From Variovorax paradoxus (GTDB lineage Bacteria; Pseudomonadota; Gammaproteobacteria; Burkholderiales; Burkholderiaceae_C), in the NCBI RefSeq assembly GCF_000834655.1, contig NZ_JXQQ01000020.1, positions 1 to 64,000 of the forward strand: a stretch of 64,000 bases of DNA. The letters run 5' to 3'. Under the pieces are notes generated by a model that saw only the letters and a list, made by a program, of their open reading frames with translations, made no database searches and had not been told where the DNA came from. Position 1 is the first letter of the stretch, and every line of letters begins with the position of its first letter. The position numbers were made by a program, and so were the translations under genes. Positions 63,129 to 64,000 of the stretch are shown one piece after another.

Positions 63129-64000
63129 GCGGCCACCCCTTCGGCCGCTGCGGCCGCTGCGGCCGGCGCAAAGGTCTTCGGGAACCCCGCCCGCCACACC
63201 GTGCCCTGCAGCGTCTCGCCGTCGAGCCAGCCGGCCACGCGCTTGCGCAGGTCGAGCAGTTTCGTCAGATCGACACCGGTCGCAACGCCCATGCTTTCCA
63301 GCATGAAGACGAGGTCTTCGGTGTCGACGTTGCCGCTCGCGCCCGGCGCGTGCGGACAGCCGCCGATGCCGGCCAGGCACGCGTCGAAGCGCGTGATGCC
63401 GACCTCCAGCGCCGCATAGGCATTGGCGAGCCCGAGGCCGCGCGTGTCGTGGAAATGGCCGCACCAGAGGCGGTCGCCCGCGATGCGCAGCGCGCGCTCG
63501 AACAGGCTGCGCACCATCGCCGGATCGGCATAGCCCACCGTGTCGGCCAGGCTCACGCGATCGGCGCCCGCGTCGAGCAGCGCCTGCATCAGGCGCAGCA
63601 CCTCGTCGGGTTCGACGCGGCCCTGGATCGTGCAGCCGAACGCGGTGCCGACGCCGCCGTCGATCAGCGTCCTGGAGCCCGCCGCATCGCGCGCGGCGCG
63701 CATGCGGCCGACCTCGGCGACCACCTCGTCGGGTGTCTTGCGCAGGTTGGCGAGGCTGTGCGCGTGGCTCGCCGAGAGCGGCACCATCATCAGGTCGGCC
63801 TCGCCCGCGATGGCGCGCTCGGCGCCCTTGAGGTTGGGCACGAGGACCGAGGCGAAAAGCCCCGGCAGCGTCTTGGCATAAGCCAGCAATTCGGCCGTGT
63901 CGGCCAGTTGCGGCAGCAGGTGCGCCGGCACGAACGAGCCGACTTCGATCTCTCGCTGCCCGGCCGCGTACGCGTCGCGGATCCATTCGAGCTTGCGTGC
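63125..64000 (-). CDS. Hydroxymethylglutaryl-CoA lyase-like enzyme (partial, N-terminus beyond window)
   Basis: DRE-TIM metallolyase that splits a 3-hydroxy-3-methylacyl-CoA. The 5' end lies beyond the right edge; 291 codons are visible. Visible motifs: EVGSFVPA near the edge, VPLSASHAHS, DTVGYADP, the metal site GHFHDTRGLGLANAYA and the Cys loop GIGGCPHAPGASGNV. With a CoA transferase coupled to it, an acid is probably activated to CoA and then cleaved, as in leucine-type or citramalate-type breakdown. The exact substrate is open. Confidence 0.92.
   Translation of the reverse strand, partial: ARKLEWIRDAYAAGQREIEVGSFVPAHLLPQLADTAELLAYAKTLPGLFASVLVPNLKGAERAIAGEADLMMVPLSASHAHSLANLRKTPDEVVAEVGRMRAARDAAGSRTLIDGGVGTAFGCTIQGRVEPDEVLRLMQALLDAGADRVSLADTVGYADPAMVRSLFERALRIAGDRLWCGHFHDTRGLGLANAYAALEVGITRFDACLAGIGGCPHAPGASGNVDTEDLVFMLESMGVATGVDLTKLLDLRKRVAGWLDGETLQGTVWRAGFPKTFAPAAAAAAAEGVAA

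Overview
The window is about 64 kb of GC-rich, densely packed bacterial chromosome. Gene content and order point to a betaproteobacterium of the Burkholderiales, most likely a Comamonadaceae such as Variovorax. The pointers are surE-pcm-nlpD-rpoS, earP next to efp with Arg32, dnaG-rpoD with a long Lys/Ala-rich sigma-70 N-terminus, a phasin, H-NS-type proteins, Bug-type transporters and CaiB-type CoA transferases. The genus is an inference from family knowledge; no database was searched. I see no prophage, insertion sequence, CRISPR array or origin.

Layout. 1-2.7 kb: peroxide defence (ahpF, cut by the window edge, and ahpC with an OxyR-like promoter) and bacterioferritin. 2.7-13.3 kb: an iron-uptake region. 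A five-gene flavin electron-transfer cluster (PepSY membrane protein, exported DUF2271 protein with an FMN-attachment motif, DUF4198 protein, ApbE, NADPH flavodoxin reductase) is followed by a Fiu/PiuA-like siderophore receptor, PiuC, Bfd, TonB-ExbB-ExbD and HemP. Fur-box-like sites lie in front of at least four of the transcription units. 13.4-20.9 kb: HbpS/GlcG-like protein, BI-1 family protein, RlmD, the surE-pcm-nlpD-rpoS operon, a quinone oxidoreductase and an H-NS-type protein. 21.5-26.3 kb: tRNA-His, tRNA-Val, PpiD, HU and small stress or unknown proteins. 26.5-31 kb: tartrate-type dehydrogenase with a haloacetate-dehalogenase-like hydrolase and a divergent LysR regulator, an EamA exporter and pgsA. 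31-40.5 kb: uvrC, a lipoprotein gamma-glutamyltransferase, an M20 peptidase, earP-efp, a LOG family protein and a TetR regulator. 40.6-46.9 kb: one leftward run pncB, Na+/H+ antiporter, hydroxyacid reductase, rmuC, MFS transporter. 47-51.9 kb: CsbD, a small exported Cys-repeat protein, thioesterase plus HDAC-family pair, phasin, SDR and YihY. 51.9-56.6 kb: dnaG and rpoD. 56.6-64 kb: an unknown repeat protein, Bcr/CflA, HPP-CBS protein, a Gdx/SugE exporter, and a Bug protein, CoA transferase and HMG-CoA-lyase-like set running off the right edge.

How the genes work together. The strongest systems-level reading is the iron region. TonB-ExbB-ExbD energise the siderophore receptor. The adjacent flavin chain would carry electrons from cytoplasmic NADPH through FAD and FMN and a small membrane protein to a covalently flavinylated periplasmic protein, a good arrangement for reducing ferric siderophore in the periplasm. 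Bfd and bacterioferritin handle stored iron, and AhpCF deals with peroxide. Outside coding sequence, two structures stand out: a roughly 160-bp near-perfect palindrome between bcr and the HPP-CBS gene, and three copies of an 85-bp double-hairpin intergenic repeat.
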